A stretch of DNA of 63,131 bases from Blautia sp. (lineage in GTDB: Bacteria > Bacillota > Clostridia > Lachnospirales > Lachnospiraceae). Location of the stretch: the NCBI GenBank assembly GCA_022769545.1, contig JALEJS010000023.1, positions 1-63,131 of the forward strand, read 5' to 3'. Below are positions 53,082 to 61,679 of this stretch, piece by piece (within the stretch, counting starts at the first letter, position 1; each line of letters starts with the position of its first letter). The notes under the pieces are model-generated. The model did not search any database. It had not been told where the DNA came from and was given only the letters and a program-made list of their open reading frames with translations. The position numbers were made by a program, and so were the translations under genes.

Positions 53082-54944
53082 ATGGGAACGGATTATAATG
53101 CGGGGGGCAGGATTCAGTGGAAGAAAATGCTGAAAAAGCTTTCCCCCTATACGATTCAGAAGGGCTTCCGATATCTGAAGCACTACGGGCCGAAGGAATT
53201 CTGGATTCGGCTGCATGAACGGTTTGAACCGGAAGAGATTCCCTACGGACCGTGGTACGAGGCATACAGGCCAGATGAAAAAGCATTGCAGAAACAGAGA
53301 GAACGGCATTTTTCCGGCGGGCCGGTGATCAGTGTGGTAGTTCCGGCATACCGGACTCCTGTAAAATTTCTGGAGCAGATGATCCGCTCCATGATCGATC
53401 AGACCTATGCGAACTGGGAGCTCTGTATCGCAAACGGAAGTCCACAGGATGAGCCGATGGTTCAGCTGCTGGATCAGTATGCCGCCAGGGACAGCCGGAT
53501 CCATGTGCGGCACCTGAAAGAAAATCTGGGCATTGCAGAAAATACAAATGCTGCTTTTTCCATGGCTTCGGGGGAATTTGTCGGGCTTCTGGATCACGAC
53601 GATCTTCTTGCGCCGAATGCACTTTACGAGATTGTGCGCGCGATCCGTGAGGATGAAAAGACAGACTGCGTCTATACGGATGAAGATAAGGTGACCACGA
53701 ATCTGGATGAACATTTTCAGCCGCATTTCAAGCCGGATTTTAATCTGGATCTTTTGCGGTCCAATAATTATATCTGCCATTTTTTTGTGGTCCGGCGAAG
53801 CATTGTGGAGCAGACAGGAGGATTCCGCAGGGAATTTGACGGGGCACAGGATCATGACTTTATTTTCCGCTGTGTGGAGGTATCCAGGAAAGTGGCCCAT
53901 GTTCCGGAGATCCTGTATCACTGGAGAACACATAAGGAATCCACAGCAGATAATCCTGTGAGTAAGATGTATGCGTTTGATGCGGGGAAGAGGGCAATCG
54001 AGGCACATTTGGAGCGCATGCATACCGATGGCATCGTTACCCATACAAAAGATCTCGGTTTTTTCCGCGTGCAGTATCCGGTGCATGGAACGCCGCTTGT
54101 TTCCATTATTATTCCAAATAAAGATGAAACAGAGACACTCAGAAACTGCATTCGGTCCATCCGTGAGCACACATCGTATCCGGCCTACGAAATTCTGATT
54201 ATAGAAAACAACAGTACGACAGAAGAAATCTTCCGGTATTATGAAGAACTGGAAAAAGAACCGGATGTCCGCGTTCTTCGATGGGAGCGGGAATTCAACT
54301 ATTCTGCCATCAATAATTATGGCGTCTGCCATGCAAAAGGAGAGTTTCTGCTGTTCCTGAACAATGATGTGACGGTAATCACACAGGACTGGATGAAAGA
54401 GCTGGTGGGAATCTGCCAGAGACCGGAGGTGGGCGCGGCCGGTGTGAAGCTTCTTTATCCGGACAATACCATCCAGCATGCGGGATGTGTCATTGGTATG
54501 GGCGGAATAGCGGGACATATGTTTGTGGATATGCCGGCAAATCGCACCGGTTATCTGCACAAAGCATCCATACTTCAGGATATGAGTGCGGTGACAGCTG
54601 CCTGCATGATCATGAAAAAGAGTGTGTTTGACCAGGTGGGCGGTTTTACGGAAGAGCTTGCGGTGGCGTTTAATGATGTGGATCTTTGCCTGAAGGTGAA
54701 CCGTGCCGGTTTTCTGGTGGTCTATGATCCGTATGTACAGCTGTACCATATGGAGTCGAAGAGCAGAGGAGCAGAGGACAGCGAGGAAAAGATCCGCCGT
54801 TTCCAGTCGGAAATCGAATGCATCCGGACCAGATGGCCGGAGATATTAAAAAACGGAGATCCGTATTATAATAAAAATCTTTCCCTGACAAAGTGGAATT
54901 ATTCACTGAGACCGCTGCCGGATATGGGAAAGAAGAAGGGATAA
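53082..54944 (+). CDS. Double GT2 glycosyltransferase without N-terminal modules
   Basis: The 620-residue protein is a third paralogue of the genes at 36209 and 38698, with GT2 domain 1 near residue 82 (V-V-V-P-A-Y-R-T-P) and domain 2 near 339 (S-I-I-I-P-N-K-D-E). It retains D-H-D-D, F-D-G-A-Q-D, Y-H-W-R and L-N-N-D-V motifs but lacks the two N-terminal GW modules; only a short helical N-terminus with an S-P-Y-T-I-Q-K-G-F-R-Y-L segment remains. It is followed 3 nt later by another GT2 and starts the second half of the polysaccharide locus. Confidence 0.9.
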   Translation: MGTDYNAGGRIQWKKMLKKLSPYTIQKGFRYLKHYGPKEFWIRLHERFEPEEIPYGPWYEAYRPDEKALQKQRERHFSGGPVISVVVPAYRTPVKFLEQMIRSMIDQTYANWELCIANGSPQDEPMVQLLDQYAARDSRIHVRHLKENLGIAENTNAAFSMASGEFVGLLDHDDLLAPNALYEIVRAIREDEKTDCVYTDEDKVTTNLDEHFQPHFKPDFNLDLLRSNNYICHFFVVRRSIVEQTGGFRREFDGAQDHDFIFRCVEVSRKVAHVPEILYHWRTHKESTADNPVSKMYAFDAGKRAIEAHLERMHTDGIVTHTKDLGFFRVQYPVHGTPLVSIIIPNKDETETLRNCIRSIREHTSYPAYEILIIENNSTTEEIFRYYEELEKEPDVRVLRWEREFNYSAINNYGVCHAKGEFLLFLNNDVTVITQDWMKELVGICQRPEVGAAGVKLLYPDNTIQHAGCVIGMGGIAGHMFVDMPANRTGYLHKASILQDMSAVTAACMIMKKSVFDQVGGFTEELAVAFNDVDLCLKVNRAGFLVVYDPYVQLYHMESKSRGAEDSEEKIRRFQSEIECIRTRWPEILKNGDPYYNKNLSLTKWNYSLRPLPDMGKKKG

Positions 54945-54947
54945 ATC

Positions 54948-55904
54948 ATGCAGGAAGTATCGGTGGTCATTCCCAATTTCAATGGGATGGTTTATCTGGA
55001 AGGAGTTCTTTCCAGTCTGGAAAGGCAGACCAATAAGAATTTTGTAACCATCGTTGTGGATAACGGTTCCTCAGACGGGAGCTGTGAATATATACAGAAA
55101 CATTTTCCGGAGGTGAAGCTGATTCGATTTCCCGAGAATTTCGGGTTCTGCAAGGCGGTAAATGAAGGAATCCGGGCATCCGGGACAGAGTTTGTGCTTC
55201 TTCTGAACAACGATATCGAGGCGACACCGGATTTTGTGGAGGAGATGACAGCTGCGATCAAAAGACATAAAAAGGCGTTCTCCTGTCAGGCGAAGATGAT
55301 TCAGTTCCATGACAGGCAGAAGCTGGATGATGCCGGAAACTATTACTGTGCACTGGGATGGGCATATGCCAGGGGAAAAGGGCGTGAGATCTGCAGGTAT
55401 GACCGGGAGGAAAAAATCTTTGCAGCGTGCGGCGGAGCAGCGATTTACCGCCGGGAAATATTCCGGGAAATCGGCTGTTTTGACGAGGAGCATTTCGCCT
55501 ATCTGGAGGATACCGATGTGGGATACCGGGCAAGAATCTATGGCTATGAAAACTGGTATGCGCCCCGGGCGGTTGTGTATCATGTGGGCAGCGGAACCAG
55601 CGGTTCCAGGTATAACCAGTTTAAGACCAGGTATTCTTCCAGAAACAATGTCTATCTGATCTATAAAAATATGCCGGTGGGACAGATCCTTCTGAATCTT
55701 CCTTTCCTGCTGGCAGGATTTGCTGTGAAAATCCTCTTTTTTATCCGTAAGGGCCTGGGAAGGGAATATATTGCCGGAATTAAAAACGGATTTCAGATCA
55801 GCAGGAAGGAACGGAAGGTTTCTTTTTGCCTGGCTCATCTGGGAAATTATGCAAAAATCCAGCTGGATCTCTGGATTAATATGGTTCGCAGAATTACAGG
55901 ATAG
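54948..55904 (+). CDS. GT2 rhamnosyltransferase-like (WbbL-type)
   Basis: The 318-residue glycosyltransferase has S-V-V-I-P-N-F-N-G, V-D-N-G-S-S-D-G-S, L-L-N-N-D-I, and E-D-T-D-V-G-Y-R, as in WbbL-type rhamnosyltransferases that attach L-Rha early in a lipid-linked glycan. One hydrophobic segment near residues 243-268 may anchor it. It starts 3 nt after the double GT2 gene. Confidence 0.9.
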   Translation: MQEVSVVIPNFNGMVYLEGVLSSLERQTNKNFVTIVVDNGSSDGSCEYIQKHFPEVKLIRFPENFGFCKAVNEGIRASGTEFVLLLNNDIEATPDFVEEMTAAIKRHKKAFSCQAKMIQFHDRQKLDDAGNYYCALGWAYARGKGREICRYDREEKIFAACGGAAIYRREIFREIGCFDEEHFAYLEDTDVGYRARIYGYENWYAPRAVVYHVGSGTSGSRYNQFKTRYSSRNNVYLIYKNMPVGQILLNLPFLLAGFAVKILFFIRKGLGREYIAGIKNGFQISRKERKVSFCLAHLGNYAKIQLDLWINMVRRITG

Positions 55905-55947
55905 CTGTTTTTCTAAGACTTTATAAAAAATTAACATGAATAATCGG

Positions 55948-55974
55948 TTGATTTTACATTCTTTCTAGTATAAG
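55948..55974 (+). promoter_or_regulatory. Candidate promoter of the priming-transferase gene
   Basis: TTGATT (55948-55953) and TATAAG (55969-55974) are separated by only 15 nt, so the assignment is tentative. The start would lie about 30 nt before the GTG at 56012. Confidence 0.4.
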
Positions 55975-56011
55975 ATAGAAGGGCGAAGAAGGAATACAGA
56001 GGTGAAAGACA

Positions 56012-57415
56012 GTGGGTCAGGATAATCAGAAAAGCTTCAGTCGGCTCCAGATGCTGATTGATGTGATTGTGATCGCAGCATCTTATTTTTCAGCCTGGTG
56101 GCTCAGATTCCGGGGGCCTTTTTCGGGAAATGCAGTACGAACGCTTTCGTTTGAACAATATATGTTTGCCCTGGTTTTTATCATACCGGGATTTTTACTT
56201 TTATATCATGCATTTAATTTATATGTTCCCATGCGTATGCAGGGACGTCGCCTGGTACTTGCGAATGTGATCAAGGCGAATACGCTGGGACTTCTGCTGA
56301 TCATGTTTGTGTTATATACCATTGACGAGGGGAATTTTTCCCGAATGGTGATATACATTTTTTATGCGATCAATATTTCTGCGGACTGGCTTGTGCGTAT
56401 GCTGATATTTTATATTCAGCGGGATATGTGGCGGAGAGGCCTGAATCAGAAACAGCTTTTGCTGGTAGGCTACAGCCGGGCTGCGGAGGAATATATTGAC
56501 CGTGTGATACAGAATCCGCAGTGGGGATATGTGATCCGGGGGATTCTGGATGACAATGTTGCGGCGGGAACGATGTACCGCGGGATCAAGGTGATTGGAA
56601 GGATTGCCAATCTGTCCGTGATCCTCCCGGCAAACCGGCTGGATGAAATTGCGATTACGCTTGGGCTGAGTGAATACTACCGCCTGGAAGAGATCGTGTC
56701 CATGTGCGAAAAGTCAGGAGTACACACAAAATTCATACCGGATTATAATAAGATCATTCCGACCAGACCATACACGGAGGATATCCTGGGACTGCCGGTG
56801 ATCAACATCCGATATGTGCCGCTGAACAATATGTTTAATGCATTCGTAAAGCGTATGATGGATATTTTCGGGTCCATTGCGGCAATCATTGTGGCATCGC
56901 CGGTTATGCTGGTGGTCAGTATTCTTGTGAAGCTTACTTCTCCGGGACCGCTGATCTACAGGCAGGAACGGGTGGGACTTCACAACAAAACCTTCTGGAT
57001 GTACAAATTCCGTTCCATGGAGGTTCAGCCGGAAGCGGAGGAGAAGAAGGCATGGACCGTCAAAAATGATCCCCGTGTGACGGGAATCGGAAAATTCATG
57101 CGGCGTACCAGCATTGATGAGCTTCCGCAGCTGTTCAATATATTAAAAGGAGATATGAGCCTGGTGGGCCCCAGACCGGAACGCCCGTTTTTTGTGGAAA
57201 AATTCAGAGAAGAGATCCCACGGTACATGGTGAAGCATCAGGTCAGACCTGGTCTGACAGGATGGGCACAGGTAAACGGATACCGGGGAGATACATCCAT
57301 TCGAAAACGAATTGAATGTGATCTGTATTACATTGAAAACTGGTCGGTCGGGTTTGATGTCAAAATTCTGTTTTTGACGATTTTCAAGGGCTTTATCAAT
57401 AAAAATGCATATTAA
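56012..57415 (+). CDS. Polyprenyl-phosphate sugar phosphotransferase (priming enzyme)
   Basis: The enzyme should transfer a sugar-1-phosphate to undecaprenyl phosphate to start a glycan. The 467-residue protein has four to five N-terminal membrane helices, a nucleotide-binding-like middle (L-L-V-G-Y-S-R-A-A), a further hydrophobic segment near residues 287-307, and the C-terminal bacterial sugar transferase domain with K-F-R-S-M, R-R-T-S-I-D-E-L-P-Q, G-D-M-S-L-V-G-P-R-P and R-P-G-L-T-G-W. The start is a GTG at 56012 with GAGGTG 7 nt upstream. It is followed 15 nt later by an LCP gene. Confidence 0.95.
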   Translation: MGQDNQKSFSRLQMLIDVIVIAASYFSAWWLRFRGPFSGNAVRTLSFEQYMFALVFIIPGFLLLYHAFNLYVPMRMQGRRLVLANVIKANTLGLLLIMFVLYTIDEGNFSRMVIYIFYAINISADWLVRMLIFYIQRDMWRRGLNQKQLLLVGYSRAAEEYIDRVIQNPQWGYVIRGILDDNVAAGTMYRGIKVIGRIANLSVILPANRLDEIAITLGLSEYYRLEEIVSMCEKSGVHTKFIPDYNKIIPTRPYTEDILGLPVINIRYVPLNNMFNAFVKRMMDIFGSIAAIIVASPVMLVVSILVKLTSPGPLIYRQERVGLHNKTFWMYKFRSMEVQPEAEEKKAWTVKNDPRVTGIGKFMRRTSIDELPQLFNILKGDMSLVGPRPERPFFVEKFREEIPRYMVKHQVRPGLTGWAQVNGYRGDTSIRKRIECDLYYIENWSVGFDVKILFLTIFKGFINKNAY

Positions 57416-57430
57416 ATAAGGGGAAAACAA

Positions 57431-58978
57431 ATGGCAAAACCAAAAAAGAAAAAAAGTAAAGTGATTTTTGTGATTGAAATTCTGGTGCTGCTTCTGTTTA
57501 TCGGCGGTCTGTATATTTACGGACAGGTTTCCACAAGACTGGACACCATTGAACAGCCGGTCCTCGATACATCCAAGATTGAGGTGAATGAGGATGTGCA
57601 GAAGACGAGTATGGAGGAAAACAGCGGTATGACCGGCTATACCACATATGCGCTTTTCGGCATCGACCACCGTGACAAGAATGCGGCGCTTGCAGGAGAG
57701 AACAGTGACACGATCATCATTGCCAATGTCAATAATGATACGAAGCAGGTGGATCTGGTCTCCATTTACAGAGATACGCTTCTGAATATCGGAAATGATA
57801 TTTATGCAAAGGCAAATGCGGCATATGCGTACGGCGGACCGGAGCAGGCAATCTCCATGCTGAATCGGAGCCTGGATCTGAATATTACAGATTATGCAAC
57901 AGTCGATTTCAATGCGCTGACAACGGTGATCGACTGTGTGGGCGGTCTGGATATTCCCATGTCCTATGCGGAAATTGTCCATATGAATAATTACTGTAAG
58001 GAGACCTCCGAGGAGACCGGAAAGGATTATACTCCCATCGAGATTCCGGAGACACCTCCGGAGGATCAGGAGGCGGAATACGGAACCTATCATCTGAATG
58101 GTGTGCAGGCAACCTCCTACTGTCGTATCCGATATACGGCAAGCATGGATATGGGACGTACCGAGAGACAGAGAAGAGTCATTCATATGATCGTGGAAAA
58201 GGCTCAGCACTCCGGACTGACCACGATCTTCAAGATCATGGATGAGGTATTCTCCATGGTGCAGACATCTCTTTCCAAGACGGAGATCCTGCAGCTGATT
58301 CCGTCAATGGTTGGCTATGATATTCATAACACCACCGGATTCCCCATGGATTATAAGTTCTCAAACATCAAGGGAAGCATTATTGTTCCCACAACGCTGG
58401 AAAGCAACGTGATCAAGCTGCATGAGTTCCTGTTCCCGGGTGTGGCATATACGCCATCCGAAGAGGTAAAGAATGCAAGTGAAAATATTCTGAAGATCGT
58501 GAACGGAGAAGGCAGTCTTACCGATGAGGCACCGGTTGTTACCGAAGAGACGGAAAATACCGCAGATGACAACTTCTTCTGGTCAGAGAGCGAAGGATAT
58601 ATGGATGTGGTAGATCCCGGAACCGGCGGCGGAGAGGATTACGGCGGAGATGCCGGTGGCGGAGAAACAACAGATCCCGGAACCGGCGGAGAGACAACGG
58701 ATCCCGGAACCGGCGGAGAGACGACAGATCCCGGAACCGGAGGCGGTGATGACTACGGCGGAGACATTGTGGATCCCGGAACCGGAGGCGGTGATGACTA
58801 CGGCGGAGACATTGTAGATCCCGGAACCGGAGGCGGTGATGATTACGGCGGAGACACCGGCGGCGGAGATTACGGCGGAGACTACGGCGGAGATGATTAT
58901 GGCGGCGGTGATATCGTTCTTGACAATGGAGGAGACGGAGCCGAGGCTGCCTCGGTGGAAGCGGAAGAAGCTGCCTGA
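57431..58978 (+). CDS. LytR-CpsA-Psr glycan ligase with Gly/Asp-rich repetitive tail
   Basis: LCP enzymes transfer undecaprenyl-linked glycans to peptidoglycan. The 515-residue protein has one N-terminal membrane helix and the LCP core (about residues 70-360) with G-I-D-H-R-D, D-T-I-I-I-A-N-V, V-S-I-Y-R-D-T and R-T-E-R-Q-R-R. The last 120 residues consist of repeats of D-P-G-T-G-G and D-D-Y-G-G-D type, unusual for the family. AGGGG lies upstream. Its operon place after the priming enzyme suggests it attaches this glycan. Confidence 0.94.
   Translation: MAKPKKKKSKVIFVIEILVLLLFIGGLYIYGQVSTRLDTIEQPVLDTSKIEVNEDVQKTSMEENSGMTGYTTYALFGIDHRDKNAALAGENSDTIIIANVNNDTKQVDLVSIYRDTLLNIGNDIYAKANAAYAYGGPEQAISMLNRSLDLNITDYATVDFNALTTVIDCVGGLDIPMSYAEIVHMNNYCKETSEETGKDYTPIEIPETPPEDQEAEYGTYHLNGVQATSYCRIRYTASMDMGRTERQRRVIHMIVEKAQHSGLTTIFKIMDEVFSMVQTSLSKTEILQLIPSMVGYDIHNTTGFPMDYKFSNIKGSIIVPTTLESNVIKLHEFLFPGVAYTPSEEVKNASENILKIVNGEGSLTDEAPVVTEETENTADDNFFWSESEGYMDVVDPGTGGGEDYGGDAGGGETTDPGTGGETTDPGTGGETTDPGTGGGDDYGGDIVDPGTGGGDDYGGDIVDPGTGGGDDYGGDTGGGDYGGDYGGDDYGGGDIVLDNGGDGAEAASVEAEEAA
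58612..58915 (+). repeat. Tandem in-frame repeats in LCP gene
   Basis: GATCCCGGAACCGG recurs about six times, separated by GGCGGAGAGACAAC or GGCGGTGATGACTACGG-type blocks, with some units of nearly identical 48 nt. All keep the reading frame. High identity predicts copy-number variation between strains. Confidence 0.9.
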
Positions 58979-58999
58979 AAAACAGGATATGAAATGTAA

Positions 59000-59029
59000 G
59001 GACCATCCGTTTTGTGTGGATGGTCCTTT
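59000..59029 (+). terminator. Hairpin after LCP gene
   Basis: A 9-bp perfect stem (59000-59008 with 59018-59026) with 9-nt loop is followed by TTTC only, so it is likely a leaky terminator before the next glycosyltransferase gene. Confidence 0.65.
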
Positions 59030-59046
59030 CTGTAAGTGGAGGGAAA

Positions 59047-59973
59047 ATGGAAGTCAGAAAAACAGCGGATGTGATTATCCCGGCTTATCATCCGGGAACG
59101 GAATTCGGAGAGCTTCTGAAGCGGCTGGAAAACCAGGATTATCCGATTCGAAAGATCATTGTGATGAATACCGAAGAGAAATTCTGGGATCCGAAATGGG
59201 AAAAAGACCGGAACCTTCTGGAAGTTCACCATCTGTCCAGAGCAGAATTTGACCACGGCGGGACCAGGAAAGCCGCGGCGGCAATGTCGGATGCAGATGT
59301 TTTGATTTTTATGACGCAGGATGCACTTCCGCGGGACAGGCATCTGATCCGTGAGCTGCTGCGCCCTCTGGAGCAGGAGAAAGTGGCTGCTTCTTATGCG
59401 AAGCAGATCCCGGGAAAGGACTGCAGATATCTGGAAAAGTATACAAGAAGCTTTAATTATCCGGAGCATTCTTCTGTGAAATGGGAGAAAGATATCGAAC
59501 GAATCGGAATCAAGGCATTTTTCTGTTCAAACGTGTGTGCCGCATATGATCGGAACGTCTATGAGCAGCTCGGAGGATTTGTGGACCGGGCCATATTTAA
59601 TGAAGATATGATATTTGCCGCTTCTCTTCTTCGAAACGGCTATGGTGTGGCCTATGCGGCGCAGGCCTGTGTGATCCATTCCCATAATTATTCCGGAGTG
59701 CAGCAGTTCCACAGGAATTTCGATCTTGGCGTTTCTCAGGCAGAGCATCCGGAGGTATTTGACGGAATACCGTCTGAGGGAGAAGGTCTGCGTCTCGTAA
59801 AAATGAGCCTGCTGTATCTTTGCAGGACCGGACATTTCTGGCTGATCCCCCAGCTGATATGGCAAAGCGGCTGTAAATATGCCGGCTATTTTCTGGGAAA
59901 AAGATTTTGCAGGCTGCCCCGGACTCTGGTGAGAAAGTGTTCTATGAATGCCGCATACTGGGAACGGAGATAA
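59047..59973 (+). CDS. GT2 rhamnosyltransferase-like (RfbF-type)
   Basis: The 308-residue glycosyltransferase starts V-I-I-P-A-Y-H-P-G and has the F-D-H-G-G-T-R motif common in Gram-positive rhamnosyltransferases, M-T-Q-D-A, and N-E-D-M-I-F. ATG 59047 is chosen because GGAGGG lies directly upstream (short spacing); an in-frame start at 59014 would lie inside the hairpin. It ends the second half of the polysaccharide locus. Confidence 0.9.
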   Translation: MEVRKTADVIIPAYHPGTEFGELLKRLENQDYPIRKIIVMNTEEKFWDPKWEKDRNLLEVHHLSRAEFDHGGTRKAAAAMSDADVLIFMTQDALPRDRHLIRELLRPLEQEKVAASYAKQIPGKDCRYLEKYTRSFNYPEHSSVKWEKDIERIGIKAFFCSNVCAAYDRNVYEQLGGFVDRAIFNEDMIFAASLLRNGYGVAYAAQACVIHSHNYSGVQQFHRNFDLGVSQAEHPEVFDGIPSEGEGLRLVKMSLLYLCRTGHFWLIPQLIWQSGCKYAGYFLGKRFCRLPRTLVRKCSMNAAYWERR

Positions 59974-60080
59974 TCATCAGAAACCTGGTTATTTTTCGAA
60001 ATTATCACATTTTAATCACAATTAACTGTTAAACTACAAGAAATAAGATAATTCGGATAAACCAGAAGGGAGCACGTGAG

Positions 60081-61529
60081 ATGAGTGAGGGAAATGTATG
60101 GAATGACCCGTATCAGCCACAGGATCATTCAGATACTTCAGAAGAAGCGCCCAAATATCAACATTACAATTTCCGACAGGAAGAGTCATCGTACCATGCG
60201 GTGCCGGAAAGTTCTTACAGAGAAATTCCGCACAGAGATGCCGGAAATCGAAATAGAAGAAAAGAGAAAAACGGGTTTGGAAAAAAGGCTGCTGTGACGG
60301 TGGCTCTGGCAGTGATTTTCGGTCTGGTGGCCGGTAGTGTATTTCAGGGAGTCAATCTGGTGGGAATGAAGCTGCTGGGAACGGCAGAGGAAACCGTTTC
60401 GGTAGGCACAACCGAACTGCTGGAGAATGCATATGCATCTTCTTCGGATACAAATGAGATTTCGTCTTCTGCCGGCAGCGTGGCAGGGGTGGCACAGGCG
60501 GCCATGCCCTCAGTGGTGGCAATCACTTCGGTAAGCATACAGGAAATTCCCAGCCTGTTCGGGTTTGGAGTCAGCGAGTATCCAAGCACCGGGAGCGGAT
60601 CCGGAATCATTGTGGGTGAAAATGATGAGGAACTGCTGATCGCCACAAATAATCATGTGGTGGAAGGCGCAAAGACGCTGAACGTCTGCTTTATCGGATC
60701 GGATGTTGTGTCTGCGGAGGAAGAAATGCAGAATTATATCCGTTCGGATGGTGAAGTCGATCTGGAAAACGCAGTCTCTGCAAAAATCAAGGGAACAGAC
60801 GAAGACAATGACCTTGCAGTGGTGGCGGTTCAGAAGTCTGATATTTCCCAGGAAACCATGAGTCAGATTAAAATTGCGCAGCTTGGCAATTCGGATGCTC
60901 TGGTTGTAGGTGAGCAGGTGGTGGCCATCGGAAATGCCCTAGGATACGGGCAGTCGGTCACATCCGGATGGGTCAGTGCACTGGATCGTCCGGTGACGCT
61001 GGAGAGCGGCTCCACAGCAGAGCTGATTCAGACCGATGCGGCGATCAATCCCGGAAACAGCGGCGGGGCACTGCTGAATATGAGGGGTGAGCTGATCGGA
61101 ATCAATTCAGCCAAATACGCGGACAGTTCCGTGGAGGGAATGGGGTATGCCATTCCCATTTCCAAGGCAGAACCGATTCTGATGAATCTGATGAACCGGA
61201 AGACCCGTGACAAAGTGGATGAAGAGAATGCTGCATATCTTGGAATTCAGCCGGCGGATGTTCCGGCGGAGGCGATGCAGATGTATAATATGCCGGCCGG
61301 AGTATTTGTGATGGAAGCGGCACAGAACAGTGCTGCGATGCGTGCCGGAATACAGAAAGGAGATATCATTGTGGAACTGGATGGTCAGAAGGTGAGCGGA
61401 ATGTCGGATCTGACCGAGAAGCTGCAGTATTATGAAGCGGGAGAAACCATTGATATTGTGATTGCGAGAGCTGACAGCGGGGAGTATGTGGAGCAGACAC
61501 TAAGTGTGGAACTGGGCTCCAGACCGTGA
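60081..61529 (+). CDS. HtrA/DegP-type serine protease with PDZ domain
   Basis: The 482-residue protease handles misfolded proteins at the cell surface. It has a polar cytoplasmic N-terminus (about 75 residues), one membrane helix, a trypsin-like domain with the His in T-N-N-H-V-V (about residue 191), the Asp in D-N-D-L-A-V-V, and the Ser in G-N-S-G-G (about 327), and one C-terminal PDZ domain. This is the standard HtrA layout of Firmicutes. GAAGGGAG lies upstream of ATG 60081. It ends at a long hairpin. Confidence 0.95.
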   Translation: MSEGNVWNDPYQPQDHSDTSEEAPKYQHYNFRQEESSYHAVPESSYREIPHRDAGNRNRRKEKNGFGKKAAVTVALAVIFGLVAGSVFQGVNLVGMKLLGTAEETVSVGTTELLENAYASSSDTNEISSSAGSVAGVAQAAMPSVVAITSVSIQEIPSLFGFGVSEYPSTGSGSGIIVGENDEELLIATNNHVVEGAKTLNVCFIGSDVVSAEEEMQNYIRSDGEVDLENAVSAKIKGTDEDNDLAVVAVQKSDISQETMSQIKIAQLGNSDALVVGEQVVAIGNALGYGQSVTSGWVSALDRPVTLESGSTAELIQTDAAINPGNSGGALLNMRGELIGINSAKYADSSVEGMGYAIPISKAEPILMNLMNRKTRDKVDEENAAYLGIQPADVPAEAMQMYNMPAGVFVMEAAQNSAAMRAGIQKGDIIVELDGQKVSGMSDLTEKLQYYEAGETIDIVIARADSGEYVEQTLSVELGSRP

Positions 61530-61532
61530 GTC

Positions 61533-61576
61533 AAAGATACCGGGGTGTGCCGTCAGCGGCACATCCCGGTATCTTT
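61533..61576 (+). terminator. 20-bp hairpin terminator after htrA
   Basis: A 20-bp stem with one G-U pair (61533-61552 with 61557-61576) and tetraloop TCAG. The U-tract is short and lies inside the stem end, but the hairpin is very strong. Confidence 0.85.
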
Positions 61577-61616
61577 ATGAACGCTCGGCACAGGGCTCTT
61601 TTTCATAAAAAGTTTA

Positions 61617-61645
61617 TTTGCCCTCGGAAGAGAATGTGTTATAAT
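61617..61645 (+). promoter_or_regulatory. Promoter of the clpX-like gene
   Basis: An extended -10 TGTTATAAT (TATAAT at 61640-61645) with a weak -35 (TTTGCC, 61617-61622, 17-nt spacer). The start lies about 28 nt before the GAAAGGA site of the gene. Confidence 0.75.
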
Positions 61646-61679
61646 CAATCATAACAAAAGTGTAAAGAAAGGAAAAACG

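Noticed and set aside
58539..59006. Arg/Leu/His-rich minus-strand open frame in the LCP repeat region
   Set aside because: It is the antisense of the in-frame Gly/Asp repeats of the LCP gene; composition is explained by that.
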